Source of the DNA: an uncultured Clostridia bacterium
GTDB taxonomy: Bacteria; Bacillota; Clostridia; Oscillospirales; Ruminococcaceae
Assembly: GCA_947381875.1 (NCBI GenBank)
Contig: CANCXY010000227.1
Coordinates: 1 to 5,486 of the forward strand
Direction: 5' to 3'
Length of the DNA: 5,486 nucleotides
The position numbers were made by a program, and so were the translations under genes. The notes beneath the pieces were generated by a model. That model saw only the letters and a list, made by a program, of their open reading frames with translations, was not told the DNA's origin and made no database searches. Shown one piece after another: positions 1-5,060 of this stretch; position 1 is the first letter of the stretch, and each line of letters begins with the position of its first letter.

Positions 1-1203
1 TTTGACGACAATACATCTACTTCTGTCAGTTTCAAGATTGCCAAAAATCCCGATCCAACGGGAAAAAATCAACTGGTTTCTCTTGATGGAAAAACTGTTT
101 ATGCGACTTTGGCCAAAGATGGCGAAGTAACCAAGACGGAACTCGGAAATGCCATTAATCTTGCACTGAACAAAACTGACCTTGCCGAGGAGTTCAAAAT
201 TACAGTCGGTTCGGATAAGGTAAAATTGGAAGCCTTGAAAAACGGTACAAGCGGGCGTTCAGTGCTTAGTTTTGATGTGACAGCGCAGGGCGCTGATGGC
301 ACGGCAAAAAAATATTTGACAGATCTCAGTGCCACAACGCCTACAACTGCCCTTGGTGTAGCGACAACTGCTGGCGTAGACGATGGCATTGAAATTAAAG
401 CTGACGATCTTATTGAGTACAACGGCACTAATGCAGAAGATGCCATCTTTACCATCAACGGCCATAAGTTCGTTATTCTGGCAGATGACAACGACCCGAA
501 TACGGCGGCAGCAGCTAATTCTACAAATCAAGAATATTTGCGCGCCGTAGCTGGCCTTGGCAGTGATGTAACAGTCCTCGTGGGTGGTCTTGGCGGCTTA
601 AAGGGCGGCGATGATGCAACTGCTCCTGATGGCTCTGGCGCCACAGATGCCGCGAACAGCAACTTCAAGCAGAATATTGCAGCGATTGCAGAAGTTACCG
701 GTTTAAAAGTAACAAATACAATCGCGGGTGATGGAAATACCGTAAACGCAAACGAGGGTATCCGCCTGAGCCTGAGCAACAAGAAGGTACAGGGCAAGGG
801 CCTGACGTTGCAAATCGGCGATACCGCAGACAGCTTCAACAAAATGACAGTTTCTGTCAACGACATGAGCGCAAAAGGTCTGGGCCTGGATGGCTTGAAA
901 AAGACAGGCATCATGACCGAAGCCAGTGCAAGCGACGCGATTGATACGATCAAAACGGCTATCAATACAGTTTCCAGCCAGCGCGCGTCTTTGGGCGCCC
1001 TCCAGAACCGCCTCGAACACACCATCAACAACCTGGACGTAGCCGCAGAGAACCTCTCCGCCGCCAACAGCCGCATCCGCGACACCGACATGGCGAAGGA
1101 AATGATGAACTATACGAAGATGAACGTCCTCGTACAGTCCGCACAGGCCATGCTCGCGCAGGCGAACCAGCAGCCGCAGAGTGTGCTCCAGCTCCTGCAA
1201 TAA
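1..1203 (+). CDS. Flagellin, C-terminal part (5' end outside window)
   Basis: Main structural subunit of the flagellar filament, exported through the flagellar type III apparatus and polymerised outside the cell. The frame is open from base 1, so the N-terminal D0/D1 helices lie upstream; 400 codons remain before the TAA. The TTG at 109 is not a real start, because coding continues on both sides of it. Roughly the first 250 visible residues are Ala/Gly/Thr/Asp-rich and beta-like, as in the surface-exposed variable D2/D3 domains. From about residue 300 the conserved C-terminal D1/D0 helices follow: a segment with SSQRASLGALQNRLEHTINN, then AAENLSAANSRIRDTDMA, ending in QANQQPQSVLQLLQ, which is the flagellin terminus. 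The gene is closed by its own strong terminator, so it is probably monocistronic or last in its unit. The variable part is AT-richer than the conserved end. Family assignment is secure; the specific paralogue (hag/fliC) cannot be named from this fragment. Confidence 0.96.
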   Translation, partial: FDDNTSTSVSFKIAKNPDPTGKNQLVSLDGKTVYATLAKDGEVTKTELGNAINLALNKTDLAEEFKITVGSDKVKLEALKNGTSGRSVLSFDVTAQGADGTAKKYLTDLSATTPTTALGVATTAGVDDGIEIKADDLIEYNGTNAEDAIFTINGHKFVILADDNDPNTAAAANSTNQEYLRAVAGLGSDVTVLVGGLGGLKGGDDATAPDGSGATDAANSNFKQNIAAIAEVTGLKVTNTIAGDGNTVNANEGIRLSLSNKKVQGKGLTLQIGDTADSFNKMTVSVNDMSAKGLGLDGLKKTGIMTEASASDAIDTIKTAINTVSSQRASLGALQNRLEHTINNLDVAAENLSAANSRIRDTDMAKEMMNYTKMNVLVQSAQAMLAQANQQPQSVLQLLQ

Positions 1204-1252
1204 TTCCCGCAAACCGTACATTCTCGGAATTTTCAGCAACCCAGTGTTCCCC

Positions 1253-1285
1253 AACAGGGGCCGCTATTCGGCGGCCCCTGTTTTT
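1253..1285 (+). terminator. Intrinsic terminator of the flagellin gene
   Basis: A perfect inverted repeat, CAGGGGCCGC (1255-1264) and GCGGCCCCTG (1271-1280), encloses the six-base loop TATTCG. Flanking AA (1253-1254) can also pair with the first two bases of the TTTTT run at 1281-1285. The GC-rich stem plus T-run, 50 bases after the flagellin stop, is a textbook rho-independent terminator and separates flagellin from the fapA unit. Confidence 0.93.
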
Positions 1286-1356
1286 GCTGTTTCCCGCCTC
1301 CTCAAAATATACCCCGCCGTCTCCGAAAAAATTGTGAAAAAAGCCGAAAAACCCGA

Positions 1357-1385
1357 TTGCAAGAACGGAAATTTTCTGGTATACT
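1357..1385 (+). promoter_or_regulatory. Sigma-A type promoter for the fapA-cheX-cheY unit
   Basis: TTGCAA (1357-1362, 4 of 6 matches to the -35 consensus) and TATACT (1380-1385, 5 of 6 to the -10) are 17 bases apart. A TG at 1377-1378 gives an extended -10 (TGGTATACT). It lies after the flagellin terminator and before fapA, which is where a promoter is needed. Transcription would begin around 1391-1393, giving a leader of roughly 57-59 bases before the fapA ATG at 1450. The sequence match is direct; activity is inferred. Confidence 0.75.
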
Positions 1386-1408
1386 TACAAGAGGATCGAT
1401 CATGATAT

Positions 1409-1428
1409 TTGCCGCCCTTGTGCGGCAA
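1409..1428 (+). other. Small hairpin in the fapA 5' leader
   Basis: TTGCCGC (1409-1415) and GCGGCAA (1422-1428) form a perfect 7-bp stem with the loop CCTTGT. It ends six bases before the AGGAGG ribosome site of fapA. An alternative, mutually exclusive pairing of CCTTG (1416-1420) with CAAGG (1426-1430) is also possible. There is no T-run, so it is not a terminator. It may stabilise the mRNA 5' end or tune ribosome access; this is inference. Confidence 0.5.
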
Positions 1429-1449
1429 GGGGAAAGGAGGGGACTGGTA

Positions 1450-3237
1450 ATGCCGTTCATTAAGGAATCCTTTTTATTCCGTCTGTTCAGGCAAAAAGAA
1501 GAAAGGGATAAGGCCAAGCAGGAGCAGCAGCCCGCCGAGCAGGCGGAACCTGCGGCATCTGCGGAGCCTGCCGCACAGCTTCCCGAGGAGAAAGAGCCGG
1601 AACAGCGGCCCGCGTTGGTGGTGGACCTGCCAAAGGACCACTCCCTGTATAAGCTGTGGAACATCTACAGCGAACAGACAGGCTGGCAGCCTGAACCAAG
1701 CCTCGTGATGGCGGACGACGACGGCACGATCTTTGAGGAAAAGGAAGGCCAAGCAGAGCTGGTGCGTCTGCGCATTGCCATCAATTCATCGGCCAAGACG
1801 CGCGTGGAGCGCATCCGCGTGGCCCAGAAGACGGAAGGGAAACCTGAGGAGGGGAAAGAGGCGCCACCCCCGCCCCTGCCCGATTTCGACGCCGAACCGC
1901 GCGTGTTCATTACCAAGAGCGGCACAAGCGCGTGGGTGCTTGTCTATCCGCCCGTGGGCAACGGGAGGGAATTAGACGACAGCCTGCTCCGCCAGGCGCT
2001 GGATGCGCAGAATGTGAGCTTTGGTTTGCAGGACGAGGCGCTGAAAGCCCTGCCCAAAGCCGGCGACCGCTATTTCCGCCTAATCCTTGCAGCCAAAGGC
2101 CAGAGGCCCGTGAACGGCGACGACGGATATGTAGAGGACGAGTTCCCGCGCACGCAGGAACGCAAGCTGAAAGTAGACGAACACAACCATGTCGACTATA
2201 TGAACATCGACTTTATCCACAATGTGGCGGAGGGCGGCGTCATATGCCATATCTTCGACCCCACCGACGGCACGCCAGGCCGCACAGTGCAGGATAAGGC
2301 TATCCCCGCAAAGAAGGGCAAATCCCCGGATATCCCCAAAGGCACCAACACGAAGGTCTCCGAGGACGGCAAGTCGCTTGTCGCGACGATGGCCGGACAT
2401 GTGGAGTTCAGCGGCCGCGATTTCCAGGTGAAGCCTGTCCTGACAATCCCCGGCAACGTGGATTTTTCAGTGGGCAATATTGATTTTGTGGGCGACGTGC
2501 GTATCCGGGGCGATGTGTGCAGCGGCTTTACAGTAAAAGCATCCGGCACCATCAATGTGGACGGCGTTGTGGAGGCTTCCACGATAGAGGCGGGCAAGGA
2601 TTTGATCCTGGCGAAGGGCGTGCAGGGAAACGGCCAGGCCGTCATACGCGCGCAGCGCAATGTATTTGCAAAATACCTGGAAAACAGCAGCATCTATGCC
2701 CGTGTGAACCTGGAAACGGAATGCCTCATCAACTGTGAAGTATACTGCGGCGGCGGCGTATCGGTGAAATCGGGGCATAAGAGCATCATCGGCGGCAAGG
2801 TATCGGCGGGGCACGAGGTCAATGCCGGGGTAGTCGGGTCCCGTGTGGGCAACCAGACGGAGATTATGTTGGGTGGCTCCCCCTGCGACGCGTTCGACTA
2901 TGAGGAGCTGGACCGCGAGATAGAGGAGCTGGAACAGTTGATCGTGCGCACGGAGCGCCAGCCGGACAGCCCCGACAAGGCTGGCCGCCTGCTGAAGCTG
3001 CAAATTCAGCTTGCGGAAAGCCGGCAAAAGCTGCAGGCCGCGCATGAGGAACGGCGCGAGCAGGAGCTGGAAAACGGGATAGAAGAACAGCCCAGCACCA
3101 TCTGCCGTTTCCGCACGGATACGGTTTATCCCGGCACCATTCTGACGATGGGCGACCAGATCCACCGCTTTACGGAAAAGCTGTCGCCCTGCCACGCGTC
3201 CCTGCTGGAAGGGGAGATCCATTTTAATATAACGTAG
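1450..3237 (+). CDS. fapA: Flagellar assembly protein A (FapA, DUF342 family)
   Basis: 595 residues. FapA proteins take part in flagellar assembly; in Vibrio FapA binds the sugar-PTS protein EIIA-Glc and affects polar flagellation. Start: ATG at 1450 is nine bases after AGGAGG (1435-1440). An in-frame ATG at 1402 has a weaker AAGAGG site and would sit almost at the expected transcript 5' end, so it is less likely. Residues 1-16 could form a basic amphipathic helix (FLFRLFR). About 17-54 is Glu/Gln/Ala/Pro-rich and probably disordered, and a proline run lies at 139-142. The FapA N-terminal domain spans about 151-335. A glycine-spaced right-handed beta-helix follows at about 337-476, beginning GNVDFSVGNIDFVGDV, a DUF342 hallmark. 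A charged coiled coil covers about 485-543, and a short beta-rich end contains VYPGTILTMGD. It is the first gene of a unit with cheX-like and cheY-like genes. The exact role in Clostridia is not settled. Confidence 0.93.
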   Translation: MPFIKESFLFRLFRQKEERDKAKQEQQPAEQAEPAASAEPAAQLPEEKEPEQRPALVVDLPKDHSLYKLWNIYSEQTGWQPEPSLVMADDDGTIFEEKEGQAELVRLRIAINSSAKTRVERIRVAQKTEGKPEEGKEAPPPPLPDFDAEPRVFITKSGTSAWVLVYPPVGNGRELDDSLLRQALDAQNVSFGLQDEALKALPKAGDRYFRLILAAKGQRPVNGDDGYVEDEFPRTQERKLKVDEHNHVDYMNIDFIHNVAEGGVICHIFDPTDGTPGRTVQDKAIPAKKGKSPDIPKGTNTKVSEDGKSLVATMAGHVEFSGRDFQVKPVLTIPGNVDFSVGNIDFVGDVRIRGDVCSGFTVKASGTINVDGVVEASTIEAGKDLILAKGVQGNGQAVIRAQRNVFAKYLENSSIYARVNLETECLINCEVYCGGGVSVKSGHKSIIGGKVSAGHEVNAGVVGSRVGNQTEIMLGGSPCDAFDYEELDREIEELEQLIVRTERQPDSPDKAGRLLKLQIQLAESRQKLQAAHEERREQELENGIEEQPSTICRFRTDTVYPGTILTMGDQIHRFTEKLSPCHASLLEGEIHFNIT

Positions 3238-3248
3238 GAAAAGAGGAT

Positions 3249-3269
3249 ATGTCCAGGCCGCGGAGATAG
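3249..3269 (+). CDS. Possible six-residue leader mini-ORF (speculative)
   Basis: ATG at 3249 opens a frame reading MSRPRR before TAG at 3267-3269. AGGA (3236-3239), which overlaps the fapA stop, is nine bases upstream, and GAGG (3243-3246) is nearer but too close. Three of the six codons are arginine, written AGG, CGG and AGA. The stop codon touches the left foot of the long hairpin at 3269-3313, an arrangement resembling leader-peptide attenuators. It could easily be chance: so short an ORF carries no statistical weight on its own. No known peptide is recognised. Confidence 0.15.
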   Translation: MSRPRR

Positions 3270-3326
3270 TTCCCTGTGTTTCTCCGCGCACAGGGCGGGG
3301 AAACACAAGGAACCTTTGCGCTGGAC
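3251..3326 (+). other. Long imperfect hairpin with outer stem in the fapA-cheX gap
   Basis: Bases 3269-3285 pair with 3297-3313 through 17 positions with one A-C mismatch and one G-U wobble. Two more pairs (3286-3296 and 3287-3295) close a seven-base loop, GCACAGG. Outside this, GTCCAG (3251-3256) pairs with CTGGAC (3321-3326), and CGC (3259-3261) can pair with GCG (3318-3320). There is no T-run, so it is not an intrinsic terminator. It could be an mRNA processing or stability element, a regulatory leader, or a small inserted palindrome. The pairing is seen directly; the function is unknown. Confidence 0.55.
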
Positions 3327-3328
3327 GC

Positions 3329-3352
3329 TCCCAGGAAAAACACTGCCTGGGA
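3329..3352 (+). other. Hairpin abutting the cheX ribosome site
   Basis: TCCCAGG (3329-3335) and CCTGGGA (3346-3352) form a perfect 7-bp stem with a ten-base loop, AAAAACACTG. It ends one base before AGGAGG (3354-3359), so opening or closing it could change access to that site. It lies immediately after the larger hairpin structure. There is no T-run. Confidence 0.5.
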
Positions 3353-3353
3353 A

Positions 3354-3359
3354 AGGAGG
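3354..3359 (+). promoter_or_regulatory. Strong Shine-Dalgarno AGGAGG facing an ACG codon
   Basis: AGGAGG within GAAAGGAGGG is a near-perfect ribosome binding site. The only in-frame codon at normal distance is ACG at 3367 (seven bases away). ATG, GTG and TTG are absent from the in-frame positions within 18 bases. This site argues that translation of the CheX-like protein begins here rather than at the upstream TTG at 3316, whose reading would run through this site. Confidence 0.7.
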
Positions 3360-3366
3360 GAGCCTT

Positions 3367-3825
3367 ACGGATACTGCATTGACCAAGGAAGAATTGGCAG
3401 AAATGCTTGACCGCGCGATGCGGGAGGTGACGGAGCAGACGGTAGGCGTCCGGCTCCACACGGGCGAAAAACAGCTCAGTGAAGAACTTTGCACAGTGCA
3501 GATCAGTTTTAACAAGGGGCTTCACAGCAGCTTGTCATTGTGCGCGGAAATAGCGTTGATGGAACGCCTGGCCCGCGGGATGTTTGGCGATGATATCCGG
3601 GGGATGCAGGATATTGAGGATTTCGCGAAAGAATATCTGAATATCCTGTGCGGCAAGGTGGTTCATTTCCTATACCACGCCACTCACATAGGCGCAAGTT
3701 TTGGCGTGCCGGTGTTTTATCATGGCCGCTGCGCGCTGAAGGATCACAAAATGCAATTTGTGCTGACATATTTGGATGAACAGCAGGGCGTCGCGCAGCT
3801 TGCGCATCTTGTGCCCTGTGTTTGA
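3367..3825 (+). CDS. cheX: CheX-like CheY-P phosphatase (start uncertain)
   Basis: Chemotaxis phosphatase of the CheC/CheX/FliY group, cytoplasmic, removing phosphate from phospho-CheY. About 152 residues from 3367, the normal CheX size. The signature D-x-x-x-E-x-x-N-x-x-x-G is clear in DFAKEYLNILCGKV (Glu 89 and Asn 92 counted from 3367); this E-x-x-N pair is the catalytic motif of the group. An N-terminal helix (LTKEELAEMLDRAMREV) precedes it and a beta strand with VQISF lies between. Start: the frame is open back to the fapA stop. TTG at 3316 has only a weak AAGGA four bases before it and would translate the ribosome site. ACG at 3367 has the ideal AGGAGG but is not a standard start. TTG at 3379, TTG at 3394 and ATG at 3403 are badly spaced alternatives. 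The next gene encodes a CheY-like receiver, its likely substrate. The family call is good; the exact N terminus is open. Confidence 0.85.
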   Translation, partial: TDTALTKEELAEMLDRAMREVTEQTVGVRLHTGEKQLSEELCTVQISFNKGLHSSLSLCAEIALMERLARGMFGDDIRGMQDIEDFAKEYLNILCGKVVHFLYHATHIGASFGVPVFYHGRCALKDHKMQFVLTYLDEQQGVAQLAHLVPCV

Positions 3826-3850
3826 AAGCCCAAAAAGGGTGTAACATAGG
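3815..3850 (+). other. Imperfect hairpin across the cheX stop codon
   Basis: CCTGTGTT (3815-3822) can pair with AACATAGG (3843-3850) through eight pairs, one of them G-U. An inner CCC (3829-3831) pairs with GGG (3837-3839) around AAAAA, with a neighbouring G-U. The cheX TGA (3823-3825) is in the interior loop and the cheY ribosome site starts four bases beyond. It could influence cheX-cheY translation coupling, but the structure is weak and may be chance. Confidence 0.25.
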
Positions 3851-3870
3851 AAAAAGGGGCGAATGCAGCA

Positions 3871-4257
3871 ATGGCGAAAAGAATAATGGTGGTAGATGAT
3901 TCCCGGATGATCTACCTGCAAATGAAAAACCTGCTGGAGGGCACGGGATATGAGGTGGCCGCCTACTGCCGGGACGGAGAAGAAGCGGTCATAGAGTATG
4001 AAAAACTCGCGCCCGATCTGGTAACGATGGATATTATTATGCCGGGCATGGACGGCATGGAGACAGCGCAGGCGATCCTGACGCTGCACCCAGACGCCAA
4101 CATCGTGATGGTATCCTCTCTGGCGTATGATGAAACCTACGAGGAAGCGGAGCGGATCGGAGCAAAAGGCTTTATTGACAAACCCTTTGACAGGGAACAG
4201 GTGCTGAGGGTATTTGCCAAAGTCCTGGGCGGGGAGCCAAAAGCAGGGGAAGCATAA
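3871..4257 (+). CDS. cheY: CheY-like single-domain response regulator
   Basis: 128 residues, a stand-alone receiver domain with no output domain. By analogy with CheY, it would be phosphorylated by the CheA kinase and bind the flagellar switch. The acid pair Asp9-Asp10 (VVDDS), the phospho-acceptor Asp54 (VTMDIIMPGMDG), the switch hydroxyl Ser82 (VMVSS) and the conserved Lys104 (FIDKPF) are all present, so the phosphorylation site is intact. The alpha-beta pattern runs to about residue 119 and a short polar tail (GEPKAGEA) follows. ATG at 3871 has AAGGGG (3854-3859) 11 bases upstream; an ATG at 3863 is in another frame and stops after seven codons. It is 45 bases after the cheX-like gene, so the two form an apparent response-regulator and phosphatase pair. 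It ends the unit at a strong terminator. CheY is preferred over Spo0F or an orphan receiver because of this motility context, but no sequence feature proves motor binding. Confidence 0.9.
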   Translation: MAKRIMVVDDSRMIYLQMKNLLEGTGYEVAAYCRDGEEAVIEYEKLAPDLVTMDIIMPGMDGMETAQAILTLHPDANIVMVSSLAYDETYEEAERIGAKGFIDKPFDREQVLRVFAKVLGGEPKAGEA

Positions 4258-4263
4258 ATTCGG

Positions 4264-4299
4264 AGCCGCGGGAAATCGTGATTCCCGCGGCTGTTTTTT
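4264..4299 (+). terminator. Intrinsic terminator after cheY
   Basis: AGCCGCGGGAA (4264-4274) and TTCCCGCGGCT (4282-4292) form a perfect 11-bp stem with the seven-base loop ATCGTGA. G4293 and TTTTTT (4294-4299) follow. It begins seven bases after the cheY stop. It should end the fapA-cheX-cheY transcript and also lies just in front of larE. Confidence 0.93.
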
Positions 4300-4310
4300 G
4301 AAGGGAGAAT

Positions 4311-5060
4311 ATGGAACTGAAAGAATTTTTTGACCAGAGCCCGAAAGCGGCGTTGGCTTTTTCGGGCGGCGTGGATTCGGCGTATCTGCTTTACGCCGCC
4401 GCACAGTGCGGGGCGGACGTGCGGGCGTATTTTGTACGTTCCGCGTTCCAGCCCGCCTTTGAATATGAGGACGCCATGCGTCTGGCGCGCGGCCTGCGCG
4501 TACCGCTGACGGTGCTGCCGGTGGATATTTTGAGCGACCCGGCGGTAGCCGCCAACCCGCCGGACCGCTGTTATCATTGCAAACGGCTATTGTTTGGCGC
4601 GATTGCCGAAGCCGCCCGTAAAGACGGCTATACCCTGTTGCTGGACGGCACAAACGCATCCGATGACGAGGGCGGTCGCCCCGGCATGCGGGCGCTGCGG
4701 GAGCTATCGGTGCGCTCCCCCCTGCGGGAATGCGGCCTGACGAAAGAGGAGATACGCCGCCGTTCCCGTGAAGCGGGGCTGTTTACATGGGACAAGCCCG
4801 CCTATGCGTGCCTTGCTACGCGCGTGCCGTCCGGTATTCCATTGACGGCGGAACGGTTGCAAAACACCGAGGCGGCGGAGACGTTCCTGTCCTCACTGGG
4901 CTTTACTGATTTCCGTGTGCGCCTGCTGAACGGCTGCGCCCGCGTTCAAATCTTAGCGCCGCAGATGCCATTGGCCCTGAAACATCGGCGGAAGATCGTG
5001 GAGGAATTGAAACGATACTACAGCGGCGTACTGCTGGACCTGGAGGCGCGGGATGAATAA
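4311..5060 (+). CDS. larE: LarE, ATP-dependent sulfur transferase of nickel-pincer cofactor synthesis
   Basis: 249 residues, cytoplasmic. LarE adenylates the carboxylates of pyridinium-3,5-biscarboxylate mononucleotide and replaces them with thiocarboxylates; in Lactiplantibacillus the sulfur comes from a sacrificial cysteine. The PP-loop ATP-binding motif SGGVDS is at 18-23. The family stretches RCYHCK (86-91), LDGTNASD (111-118), RPGMRAL (123-129), SPLREC (136-141) and KPAYACLATRVPSG (162-175) follow in order. Cys167 aligns with the sulfur-donor cysteine. Cys87 and Cys90 form a C-x-x-C that could, with Cys167, hold an iron-sulfur cluster as reported for some LarE proteins. ATG at 4311 follows AAGGGAG (4301-4307) with a short three-base gap. 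The gene starts 11 bases after a strong terminator and overlaps larB, with which it must be co-transcribed. The partner enzyme, such as a LarA-type racemase, is not in view. Confidence 0.94.
   Translation: MELKEFFDQSPKAALAFSGGVDSAYLLYAAAQCGADVRAYFVRSAFQPAFEYEDAMRLARGLRVPLTVLPVDILSDPAVAANPPDRCYHCKRLLFGAIAEAARKDGYTLLLDGTNASDDEGGRPGMRALRELSVRSPLRECGLTKEEIRRRSREAGLFTWDKPAYACLATRVPSGIPLTAERLQNTEAAETFLSSLGFTDFRVRLLNGCARVQILAPQMPLALKHRRKIVEELKRYYSGVLLDLEARDE

Noticed and set aside
1181..1405. Small + strand frame of 74 codons after flagellin.
   Set aside because: It starts inside the flagellin C terminus, runs through the terminator hairpin and the fapA promoter, and has no domain or credible ribosome site.
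1402..1449. In-frame upstream ATG that would lengthen FapA by 16 residues.
   Set aside because: Its AAGAGG site is weaker than AGGAGG at 1435-1440, and the predicted transcript start leaves only about ten bases before it. The extra residues also translate the leader hairpin and the main ribosome site.
3284..3328. GCACAGGGC followed by GGACGC recalls the conserved core of the GEMM-I c-di-GMP riboswitch, which often sits upstream of motility genes.
   Set aside because: The expected AAACC after the core, the GAAA tetraloop hairpin, the GGGACGCAAAGCC strand and the tetraloop receptor are absent or out of place, and the core bases lie inside the long hairpin instead. An Rfam covariance scan would settle it.
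2467..3525. Long open frame on the minus strand (352 codons) opposite the fapA beta-helix and coiled coil.
   Set aside because: It is a mirror of the fapA reading frame with no domain. It has no ribosome site that I could justify and it crosses the structured intergenic gap.
3272..3823. The ten-base word CCCTGTGTTT occurs at 3272-3281 and 3814-3823, both near gene junctions.
   Set aside because: A repeated 10-mer is expected by chance in a window of this size, and the flanks do not match.
3670..4659. Long open frame on the minus strand (329 codons) across cheX, cheY and larE.
   Set aside because: It spans two terminators and three convincingly identified + strand genes, shows no recognisable domain and is rich in Arg/Pro/His, as expected of a shadow frame in GC-rich coding DNA.
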